A DNA stretch of 8,189 nt, from the NCBI GenBank assembly GCA_009697495.1, contig SHUN01000108.1, forward strand, positions 1 through 8,189, read 5' to 3'. Positions within the stretch are counted from its first letter, which is position 1. Each line of letters opens with the position of its first letter. A program made the translations under genes and the position numbers. The stretch is from Bryobacterales bacterium. GTDB taxonomy: Bacteria; Acidobacteriota; Terriglobia; Bryobacterales; Bryobacteraceae. A model generated the notes under the pieces. It did no database searches, was not told where the DNA came from, and was given only the letters and a program-made list of their open reading frames with translations. Shown here piece after piece: positions 1 to 6,083 of the stretch.

Positions 1-80
1 AATGACCCGTCGTGCAAATAGTCGACGTCGTGATGTTCGACGTGGGTCTGCGCTTTCGGTGTTGTAAGTGTATCAGCCAT
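1..80 (-). CDS. coxA: Cytochrome c oxidase subunit I, N-terminal fragment (cut by left edge)
   Basis: Only the first 26 codons are visible, starting at the ATG whose first base is position 80 and running off the left edge. The peptide begins MADTLTTPKAQTHVEHHDVD and continues YLHDGS, a hydrophilic, His/Asp-rich leader. Heme-copper oxidase subunit I proteins often carry such a short cytoplasmic leader before their first membrane helix. None of the catalytic features (heme a and CuB histidines) is in the window, so the call rests mainly on position: the frame opens 9 bases after the subunit II stop codon, exactly where coxA follows coxB in ACIII-oxidase operons. Subunit I would hold heme a and the heme a3-CuB site that reduces oxygen and pumps protons. 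An alternative is another oxidase subunit or a small unrelated protein; the next few hundred bases would settle it. Confidence 0.72.
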   Translation of the reverse strand, partial: MADTLTTPKAQTHVEHHDVDYLHDGS

Positions 81-83
81 GTG

Positions 84-90
84 CCCCCCC
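84..90 (-). promoter_or_regulatory. G-run acting as probable ribosome binding site for coxA
   Basis: On the minus strand a run of seven G starts with the last base of the coxB TAG stop codon and ends three bases before the coxA ATG. There is no better AGGAGG-like match nearby, so the G-run (which can pair with the anti-Shine-Dalgarno CCUCC using a G-U wobble) is the likely ribosome contact. The spacing is rather short, and coupling to coxB termination may supply much of the initiation. Confidence 0.4.
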
Positions 91-1031
91 TACTTCAATT
101 CCTTGAGATAGGCAATTACGCCCTTAATCTCGATCTCGCGCAGCAAGCCCTGGAAGGTGGGCATCACGGGCTCGAAACCGGCGACCACCTTTGCCTGCGG
201 ATTTAAAATCGATTCGCGAATGTAGTTCTCGTCGACAACCATCGTGCTGCCGTCCTTAAACTTTTCCGTGCGCCCAAAAAGTCCTTTGAAACTTGGGCCT
301 TCGCCTTTTTTCCCGTCAACGGTATGGCAGGAGTTGCAGCCCTTCATTTCCCAAACCATTTTGCCCAGATCGGCGGGCTTCATCTTGTAGAGCTCTTCGT
401 CGCCCTTTTCCAGCCATTCGGCGTACTTGGCTGGAGAATCGACAAACAGATCCGCCATCATGCCGGAATGGTCCTTGCCGCAATACTCGGCGCAAAACAC
501 CTGGTGCTTGCCCGGAACCGTCGCGGTAAAGTTGATGTCCACATAGCGGCCGGGGATAATGTCGGTTTTCGTGCGCAAGACGGGAATAAAGAAGGCGTGC
601 AGCACATCCTCACTCGTCAGGATCAGCCGGATCGGCTTGTTCACCGGCACGTGTAGAGACCGGATCGACCGGGTGCCGTCCGGATACTCGAATGTCCAGC
701 TCCACTTCTTGCCCGTAACGTGAATCTCTAATGCGTCATTCGGAGCAACGCTGGCCGCCGCATAATCATTGAACCCCCAGAAAAACACACCGATCACCAG
801 GACCAGGGGGATGATGCTCCATGCCAGTTCCAACGCCAGATTGTGCTGGAAGTTGATAGTCAGGACCCCTTCCTTTTTGCGCTTGTACTTCCACGCAAAA
901 GCCACGGTGAGGTAACAAATTAAGACGAAAAAGGCCATCGTCAGCCAAAAGATGAACATATACAAATTGTCAACTTTGGCCGCGTGCTCACTGGCCTGCA
1001 TCGGCATCATCCAATCTCGAAACCAATTCAT
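90..1031 (-). CDS. coxB: Cytochrome c oxidase subunit II with C-terminal heme-c domain (caa3 type)
   Basis: This 313-residue protein is the electron-entry subunit of a heme-copper oxidase. Two membrane helices (about residues 22-48 and 68-90) are followed by a periplasmic cupredoxin domain. The CuA ligands are all visible: His145 in DVLHAFFIP, then Cys180, Glu182, Cys184, His188 and Met191 in CAEYCGKDHSGM. A monoheme cytochrome c domain follows, with CNSCH (Cys232, Cys235, His236) and Met290 in VMPTFQG as the probable sixth heme ligand. Fusion of the cytochrome to subunit II defines the caa3 type and lets the oxidase take electrons directly from a partner such as ACIII. No cleavable signal is obvious; the first helix probably acts as an anchor. 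An AAGGA site seven bases before the ATG supports the start. It follows sco by 10 bases and precedes coxA by 9. The length is normal for the fused family and all key residues are present. Confidence 0.96.
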   Translation of the reverse strand: MNWFRDWMMPMQASEHAAKVDNLYMFIFWLTMAFFVLICYLTVAFAWKYKRKKEGVLTINFQHNLALELAWSIIPLVLVIGVFFWGFNDYAAASVAPNDALEIHVTGKKWSWTFEYPDGTRSIRSLHVPVNKPIRLILTSEDVLHAFFIPVLRTKTDIIPGRYVDINFTATVPGKHQVFCAEYCGKDHSGMMADLFVDSPAKYAEWLEKGDEELYKMKPADLGKMVWEMKGCNSCHTVDGKKGEGPSFKGLFGRTEKFKDGSTMVVDENYIRESILNPQAKVVAGFEPVMPTFQGLLREIEIKGVIAYLKELK

Positions 1032-1038
1032 AGTGCCG

Positions 1039-1043
1039 TCCTT
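1039..1043 (-). promoter_or_regulatory. Shine-Dalgarno site (AAGGA) for coxB overlapping the sco stop codon
   Basis: AAGGA on the minus strand starts in the TAA stop codon of sco and lies seven bases before the coxB ATG, the clearest ribosome binding site in the window. It decides the coxB start. Confidence 0.65.
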
Positions 1044-1833
1044 AAGAATACTGCTCCCGATCCCGCCGCCACAGCCGCATTAGCGTGACGCCAAGAATCA
1101 AAACCGTCATGGCCCCCCCTGCGCGCATGATGTTCCTTGCGGTCATCACATAGCTTCGCGCGTTGGGATCGTACTGGAAGCAGTACAACAACATCTGCTC
1201 CATTTTCGTGCCTTGCATCCGGCCTTGCGCCGCTTCGGTCAATCCGAGCCGCAAATCAAATGCCTTGTACTTAATTCCGTAGAGGTACCGCGCCACTTTG
1301 CCGTCGGGCGTCAACATGATTAACGCGGCCGAATGCGCGTACTGCTGGCGGGTCTTATCCCAGCGATACTTGTAGCCCACTTGGTTGGCAAGTTTCCGGG
1401 CGCTGTCATTGTTGTCCGCAAAAAAATGCCATCCCGGCGCCGGACGATCGAAACTCGCCAAATACGCCTGCTTCTTCGCGGCCGCCAATTCATGCGTTTC
1501 GCGCGGATCGAAGCTGATCGTGAGGATTTCGTACTCTTTCCCAGGCGTCCAACTCAGTTCCCGAATGCTCGATGTCACTCCGTTCAGAACCATGGAACAG
1601 AGCATGGGACAAGAGTAATAGACGAAATTGAGAATCACCGGGCGGCCTTGATTGAGGTAGGAACGCAACGGTACCGGACGCCCATTCTCGGCCACAAACT
1701 CTAACGAACCATCGACAACGGTTCCCAGTTTTTCATCCACGCCCACTTCCTCAAGTTCGCGTGGCGTTTTGTTGATCTGGGCCGAGGCTATCGTCCCGGC
1801 CGCCAACAACAAACTGAGAAGGGTGCGTATCAT
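1042..1833 (-). CDS. sco: SCO1/SenC family copper chaperone for the oxidase CuA site
   Basis: This 263-residue protein has a thioredoxin-like SCO fold and is exported. It starts with a signal-peptide-like segment (residues 1-18, ending in a Ser-Ala pair). The SCO copper/redox motif is present as Cys75 and Cys79 in YYSCPMLC, and the distal copper ligand is His167 in QQYAHSAAL. A hydrophobic segment at about 238-253 followed by RLWRRDRE looks like a C-terminal membrane anchor; many SCO proteins are held by an N-terminal helix instead. SCO proteins deliver copper to, or keep reduced, the CuA cysteines of subunit II, and here the gene sits 10 bases upstream of coxB. It follows the 143-residue membrane protein by 9 bases. 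No clear Shine-Dalgarno sequence precedes the ATG, so translation may depend on coupling. The function is assigned from family motifs and context with high confidence; the topology is inferred. Confidence 0.93.
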   Translation of the reverse strand: MIRTLLSLLLAAGTIASAQINKTPRELEEVGVDEKLGTVVDGSLEFVAENGRPVPLRSYLNQGRPVILNFVYYSCPMLCSMVLNGVTSSIRELSWTPGKEYEILTISFDPRETHELAAAKKQAYLASFDRPAPGWHFFADNNDSARKLANQVGYKYRWDKTRQQYAHSAALIMLTPDGKVARYLYGIKYKAFDLRLGLTEAAQGRMQGTKMEQMLLYCFQYDPNARSYVMTARNIMRAGGAMTVLILGVTLMRLWRRDREQYS

Positions 1834-1842
1834 GCGTGGTGC

Positions 1843-2274
1843 TTATTTCGCCGGTGCGTTGGGATCCGGAGCCACGGCAGGCGCGGCCGCCGGCTCTTCG
1901 ACTTTCTTTACGGCATAAGGAGCCGTGGGGTACTTGGGAGTTCCCGCTTTGGCTTCCGCCAGGACGAGCTCCATGGCCCGCGTGACAGGAACCCGAACGG
2001 TCCCCGCCGCTTTATCGGAAATGCCGTAGCTGTTTAAAAGCTGATCCTCTTTTGCCCGCAAGTCAAGGAGGTCCTGTGAGACCGGCGTTAACTGCGTCTC
2101 TTCAATGATGCGATCCCGGTAGGCGTTGAAGTAGTAGGTTACGCCCACGATCACCACCGCGAGGATCACAACGATTCCAACGATGTTCAGCAAGATCGGA
2201 ATCGTCAACGGCTCTGAGCGGTCATAGCCAAGCTCGGCGCTCACCGGTTTCGTATTCTTATCCGGATTAGACAT
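1843..2274 (-). CDS. Single-pass membrane protein of unknown function between actF and sco
   Basis: I do not assign a function to this 143-residue protein. It has a short polar N-terminus, one strong membrane helix at about residues 25-48, and a periplasmic part of about 95 residues (assuming the usual N-in topology). Residues 72-103 hold the part most likely to be conserved: an acidic/basic helix (LRAKEDQLLNSYG) followed by VRVPVTRAMELV. I recall similar SYG...VR.P..RAME segments in hypothetical proteins beside ACIII/oxidase genes, but could not search. The last 18 residues are Ala/Pro-rich, a probable flexible tail. It has no CxxCH and no cysteine, so it does not carry heme c. The ATG overlaps the actF stop by 8 bases, which points to coupled translation; the nearest AAGGA lies 13 bases upstream, farther than usual. 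Position suggests an accessory subunit of ACIII, or a linker or assembly factor for the oxidase. Confidence 0.85.
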   Translation of the reverse strand: MSNPDKNTKPVSAELGYDRSEPLTIPILLNIVGIVVILAVVIVGVTYYFNAYRDRIIEETQLTPVSQDLLDLRAKEDQLLNSYGISDKAAGTVRVPVTRAMELVLAEAKAGTPKYPTAPYAVKKVEEPAAAPAVAPDPNAPAK

Positions 2275-3484
2275 TCTGGAATTCCAATCCTTTCTTGAAC
2301 CGCGGATCGCCGACCGGCGCGATGACCACCTTCCGCAGACGCAGCCAGAACGCTAACGCCAGCGTACTCATCACCGCCGCCAGGGCGGCCAGGTCGACCC
2401 AGCTCGGCGCGACGCCGTTCTTCTGGAAATTCGGCATCACCAGCCAATAAATGTCGATGTAGTGCATTGCGAGGATCCAGACCGTCGCAAACTTCAGCAC
2501 ATTGAGCGTGCGCTTGCTTTGCCGCGCCAATAGCACCAGAAATGTGATTATGAAGTGGCCGAATAGCAGGATCCCGCTGACCCCTTCCCAGGTGCCTGTC
2601 CGCCTCATTTTGAAGAAAATCGTCTCTTCCGGCAGGTTGGCGTACCAGATCAGCATGTACTGAGAAAACGCGATATAGGCCCAGAAGATGGTCAACGCGA
2701 ACATCCACTTACCAAGGTCATGATAGTGCTCGATGGTGACGGAGTTCACCATGATTCCGTTTGCCCGGAAACGCAAAAAGATGAAGGTAAGCAGGGCGAA
2801 GAAGCCCCAGGCACCGCCCGCCAGACAATAGACGCCGAACATTGTGGAATACCAGTGCGGATTCAGCGACATCACCCAATCGACGCTCGCCAGCGATGCG
2901 GTCAGGAAGAAAACAAGCATCCCGGGCGCGCTCCAGCGTTCGTTCGACAGCGTTGGTTCGATCGCTTTCGTCGAATCCTGCGATTTTGAATTCGAATACA
3001 GCCGCCAGGCCCAGAAACTCCAGATCGCGAAGTAGGCGACGGCGCGGAGGTAGAACAGCTTCGGGTTCAAGAAGGCCGCGTACACCGGAACCTTTAGTGG
3101 CAAGAATTCTTTGGCGACGAACTCCGGGTGCGACCACTCGTAGAGCGTGTGAACGCAGAGTCCGATTGGAATGAAAAGGATCGCCAATACCGGCAGGGAC
3201 ATCATGATGTTTTCCATGATCCGCCGCACAGGCACACTCCACGCCGAACCGGTCAGGTGCTGAATCATTACGAACAACGAGGCGCCGATCGCAATGGAAA
3301 AAGCAAAAAAGAAGGCGACCAAATAGGATTGCAGGAATTGATCATGGTTGGCTGCATAAGCCGCCAATGAGGCGCCCCAGGCAAGCAGAAAAAACGCGCC
3401 GATGACGTTTCGGCCCCGGTCCCAAATGGCGTCGGGAATGTAGTAGCTGTCCTGCTGCGCACTATGTTGATGAGTTTGGCTCAT
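2267..3484 (-). CDS. actF: Alternative Complex III membrane subunit ActF (NrfD-like)
   Basis: This 405-residue integral membrane protein has about ten predicted helices (roughly 27-45, 53-76, 93-112, 143-163, 188-206, 215-238, 259-282, 302-321, 332-350 and 363-383). That count and length fit ActF, the second NrfD/PsrC-like membrane subunit of ACIII and a structural relative of ActC. In solved ACIII structures ActF packs beside ActC and ActD; a role in proton movement has been proposed but is not settled. Features visible here include HYIDIYWLVMPN in helix 9, a stretch characteristic of the family, and buried polar residues such as Asp202 and His310. The His/Gln-rich N-terminus is cytoplasmic-looking. 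The start follows actE by 5 bases; a G-rich stretch lies about 13 bases upstream, an unusually long spacing. The 3' end overlaps the next gene by 8 bases. Assignment rests on topology, length and gene order. Confidence 0.93.
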   Translation of the reverse strand: MSQTHQHSAQQDSYYIPDAIWDRGRNVIGAFFLLAWGASLAAYAANHDQFLQSYLVAFFFAFSIAIGASLFVMIQHLTGSAWSVPVRRIMENIMMSLPVLAILFIPIGLCVHTLYEWSHPEFVAKEFLPLKVPVYAAFLNPKLFYLRAVAYFAIWSFWAWRLYSNSKSQDSTKAIEPTLSNERWSAPGMLVFFLTASLASVDWVMSLNPHWYSTMFGVYCLAGGAWGFFALLTFIFLRFRANGIMVNSVTIEHYHDLGKWMFALTIFWAYIAFSQYMLIWYANLPEETIFFKMRRTGTWEGVSGILLFGHFIITFLVLLARQSKRTLNVLKFATVWILAMHYIDIYWLVMPNFQKNGVAPSWVDLAALAAVMSTLALAFWLRLRKVVIAPVGDPRFKKGLEFQNV

Positions 3485-3489
3485 GTTGT

Positions 3490-4098
3490 TTATCGAACCC
3501 CCGCCCGCAAATTTTCCGGCACATCGTCGATCTTGCCGCCGTTGGCGCGCTGCAACACCCGGAGGTAGGCGATCACAGTCCAGCGGTCATAATCCGAGAT
3601 CTGATTGCGATAGGCCGACATGATACGGCGGCCGTCGCTGATGATTGAGTACAATTCGCCATCGTTTCGATCGCGAATCTCCTGCTTGTGTAGGTTCGCC
3701 GGCTGAAAGACCGCCCCCGCCCGCTTGCCGACGATCCCGCCGCCCGAGGCGGTCCGGTCATGGCACGGCGAGCAATAGACATTGAATTTCTTCTGTCCGT
3801 TGCGAAGGGTGATCTCGTTGATTTCCACGGGATTCTTGCCGACATATTGCCCGCCCGAGTGGCCGAAGTGATAGCCCTCGTCCGCAAAGTAGTTTTCGCG
3901 GGAAACGGTCCCAACCACCGGACGGCGGCTGGCGGAGCGGTCGGGAAAGAGCGGACTCTCCTGTTGCGGTTTGTATTTTTCCTGAATCTTCATGTCAGGG
4001 AGAATCCAAAGCGGCGGAGTATCTTTGCCGGCTCCGGGCCCACAGCCGGCCATACCGGCGAATGCCGCGACGATCAAAATTGTAGTTGCCAGTCGCAT
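3490..4098 (-). CDS. actE: Alternative Complex III monoheme cytochrome c subunit ActE (probable lipoprotein)
   Basis: This 202-residue protein is the small cytochrome c subunit of ACIII. The N-terminus is a lipoprotein-type signal: a basic start, a hydrophobic core and Cys19 in GMAGC, which would be lipidated and anchor the protein on the periplasmic face. Met at the -3 position is a loose match to the usual Leu/Val/Ile lipobox. One heme-c site is present, CSPCH (Cys109, Cys112, His113), and Met160 in DGRRIMSAY is the probable sixth ligand. ActE passes electrons from the pentaheme ActA/ActB side towards the terminal oxidase, here probably the heme-c domain of subunit II. A GAGG site eight bases before the ATG supports the start, which lies 3 bases after the actD stop. 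The first 100 residues before the heme site are typical of ActE and help separate it from a soluble cytochrome c. Confidence 0.94.
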   Translation of the reverse strand: MRLATTILIVAAFAGMAGCGPGAGKDTPPLWILPDMKIQEKYKPQQESPLFPDRSASRRPVVGTVSRENYFADEGYHFGHSGGQYVGKNPVEINEITLRNGQKKFNVYCSPCHDRTASGGGIVGKRAGAVFQPANLHKQEIRDRNDGELYSIISDGRRIMSAYRNQISDYDRWTVIAYLRVLQRANGGKIDDVPENLRAGVR

Positions 4099-4101
4099 TC
4101 G

Positions 4102-4641
4102 TTACGCCTCGATCAATTCCAGCTTGTCCGCGCCCTGCGCCGCGAGGAAATCCCGCGTCGCCGTCGCGTCAAACTCCCGGTCACTGGCTTCGATGATCAG
4201 GACGAACCGGTCGTCCGTTATCGCCTTGTGCCCGGAGTAGTTGAAGATAGGGTGATAAAGCCGCGGCAGTCCGTTCATGGCGATCATTCCGAAAACAGCC
4301 ACAAACGCCGAGAACAGCACGGTCAATTCGAAAATAATCGGAATCGACGGCTCGAAGGAGAAGAACGGTTTGCCCGCGATCACCAGCGGATAGGCGACAG
4401 CGCCGGTCCACCATTGGAGCAGTATCGCAATCGTCATCCCCACGGCCCCACCGCACACCACAAAATAGCCTAGATTCGACTGTTTCGCGCCCATGGCGTC
4501 GTCGATCCCGTGAATCGGAAATGGAGTATAGGCCTCCATCTTCGAGTAGCCCGCTTTACGCGCCGCCTTGATGGCACCCATGAGGCGCTCGGGCGAATCG
4601 AAATCCGCCACTAATCCGTGAATCGAAGGTTTTTCAGCCAT
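4102..4641 (-). CDS. actD: Alternative Complex III subunit ActD (DUF3341 family)
   Basis: This 179-residue protein matches ActD in length, layout and position. A soluble N-terminal part (1-55) begins with a segment (HGLVADFDSPERLMGAIKAA) typical of DUF3341 proteins and continues with KMEAYTPFPIHGIDDAMG. Two membrane helices follow at about 57-77 and 101-122, joined by a loop with KPFFSFEPSIPI, and then a soluble C-terminal part containing DDRFVLIIE. In known structures ActD contacts ActC and ActF through its two helices and its soluble domain sits on the cytoplasmic side; it binds no cofactor and its role is structural or unclear. No heme or iron-sulfur motif is present here either. Its ATG shares one base with the actC stop codon (TAATG), and GGAG lies ten bases upstream inside actC, so the two genes are probably translationally coupled. 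Confidence 0.95.
   Translation of the reverse strand: MAEKPSIHGLVADFDSPERLMGAIKAARKAGYSKMEAYTPFPIHGIDDAMGAKQSNLGYFVVCGGAVGMTIAILLQWWTGAVAYPLVIAGKPFFSFEPSIPIIFELTVLFSAFVAVFGMIAMNGLPRLYHPIFNYSGHKAITDDRFVLIIEASDREFDATATRDFLAAQGADKLELIEA
4107..4110 (-). promoter_or_regulatory. Shine-Dalgarno site (GAGG) for actE inside the end of actD
   Basis: GAGG on the minus strand lies eight bases before the actE ATG and inside the last codons of actD. It supports the chosen start, which also gives a proper lipoprotein signal at the N-terminus. Confidence 0.55.
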
Positions 4642-6083
4642 TAGTGCGCCGCTCCCACATGTTCTTTGCCCTCAGAGGCCGCAACGGCCTCATCCAGATA
4701 GTGCTTTTCATGCGCAGTGGCCGAAAGCATGCCCTTCACTTCGCTCATCGCGATAATCGGAAGGAAGCGGGTGAAGAAAACAAACAGCGTCAGAAACAGT
4801 CCGAACGTACCGAAGAACGTGCAGATGTCGACGAAGGTTGGCCGGAAGTAACCCCACGCGCTTGGCAGGTAGTCGCGATGCAAACTGGTCGCGATAATCA
4901 CGAACCGCTCAAACCACATGCCGATGTTCACCACGATCGAGATCACAAACATGAACGGTAGATTTCGGCGCAGCGACCGGAACCAGAAAAACTGCGGCGA
5001 AATGACATTGCAGGAAACCATCGTCCAGTAGGCCCAGGCGTACGGCCCCATGGCCCGATTCATGAACGCATATTTTTCGTACGGATTGCCGCTATACCAG
5101 GAGATAAACATTTCGGTCGCGTAGGCGTAACCGACGATCGTTCCCGTCGCCAGGATGACCTTGTTCATGTTATCCAGATGCGTGATCGTCACCAAGTGCT
5201 CTACCTTATAGATCCACCGGGCAATCACCATTAGCGTGACGACCATTGCAAATCCGGAGAAGATGGCGCCCGCGACGAAATAAGGCGGAAAAATAGTCGT
5301 GTGCCAGCCGGGAACAATCGAAACCGCGAAGTCAAACGACACGATCGTATGCACGGAAAGCACGAGCGGTGTCGAAAGACCCGCCAAGATCATGTAGGCT
5401 TTTTCGTAGTGCTTCCAGTGCGTCGCCGACCCTCGCCACCCCAAACTCGCAATGCCATAAGCAATCTGGCGGCCCGTGGTTGTCGCGCGGTCGCGTATCG
5501 TCGCCAAATCGGGGATCAGCCCGACGTACCAGAACAACGCCGAAACCGTTCCGTAAGTCGAAACCGCGAAAACGTCCCATAGCAGCGGACTGCGGAAGTT
5601 CTGCCACAAGTCCAAAAATTCGTTCGGAATCGGGAACAGCCAGTAGGCGCGCCAAGGACGCCCGACGTGGATGCCCGGATAGACCGCGGCGCACGCCACG
5701 GCGAAGAGCGTCATCGCTTCCGCGAACCGGTTGATCGACGTCCGCCATTTCTGCCGGAACAGGAAAAGGATGGCCGAAATCAGCGTACCGGCATGGCCGA
5801 TGCCGATCCAGAACACGAAGTTCGTAATGTCCCAGCCCCAGCCGACCGGGCCATTGTTGCCCCAGACGCCGACGCCAGTCGCAACCAGATACGCGATCAT
5901 CAGGCCCATCATGCCCGTGATGCTGCTCGTGATCGCCAGCGCTATGTACCAGTTGCGGTGCGTTGCAACTTCCGAAACGATGCTCACGGCCTCGGTCACG
6001 TCGTGATACGACGGCGTACGGCCTGTCGTCAGCGCCGGCGACAGCCGTTCTTTCATATCCACTGTTTGAGAAAGTTCCGCCAT
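4641..6083 (-). CDS. actC: Alternative Complex III quinol-oxidising membrane subunit ActC (NrfD/PsrC-like)
   Basis: This 480-residue protein has about ten membrane helices (roughly 47-68, 87-108, 122-138, 169-190, 230-250, 266-288, 307-329, 349-366, 376-398 and 419-440), as expected for ActC of the NrfD/PsrC family. ActC carries the menaquinol site on the periplasmic side, next to the iron-sulfur clusters of ActB. His139 in [10 protein letters not shown] and Asp170 in [12 protein letters not shown] lie in the region where that site has been placed in published ACIII structures; the exact residue match is my inference. [15 protein letters not shown] and [18 protein letters not shown] segments are further family hallmarks (here [10 protein letters not shown] at 331-340). 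The ATG shares one base with the actB stop (TAATG), with GGAG eight bases upstream. The C-terminal 35 residues are hydrophilic and His/Glu-rich. The N-terminal 45 residues are cytoplasmic-looking. Length is normal and no defect is seen. Confidence 0.96.
   Translation of the reverse strand: MAELSQTVDMKERLSPALTTGRTPSYHDVTEAVSIVSEVATHRNWYIALAITSSITGMMGLMIAYLVATGVGVWGNNGPVGWGWDITNFVFWIGIGHAGTLISAILFLFRQKWRTSINRFAEAMTLFAVACAAVYPGIHVGRPWRAYWLFPIPNEFLDLWQNFRSPLLWDVFAVSTYGTVSALFWYVGLIPDLATIRDRATTTGRQIAYGIASLGWRGSATHWKHYEKAYMILAGLSTPLVLSVHTIVSFDFAVSIVPGWHTTIFPPYFVAGAIFSGFAMVVTLMVIARWIYKVEHLVTITHLDNMNKVILATGTIVGYAYATEMFISWYSGNPYEKYAFMNRAMGPYAWAYWTMVSCNVISPQFFWFRSLRRNLPFMFVISIVVNIGMWFERFVIIATSLHRDYLPSAWGYFRPTFVDICTFFGTFGLFLTLFVFFTRFLPIIAMSEVKGMLSATAHEKHYLDEAVAASEGKEHVGAAH

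Noticed and set aside
2241..3242. Two further minus-strand frames (155 and 174 codons) overlapping actF
   Set aside because: They are in another frame from actF, lack hydrophobic helices or motifs, and have Arg/Gly/His-rich shadow composition.
3760..4473. Long open frame on the plus strand (237 codons) across actE and actD
   Set aside because: It is antisense to two well-supported genes, is rich in Arg/His/Pro with no domain or hydrophobic pattern, and spans their junction. It is a by-product of GC-rich codon use on the other strand.
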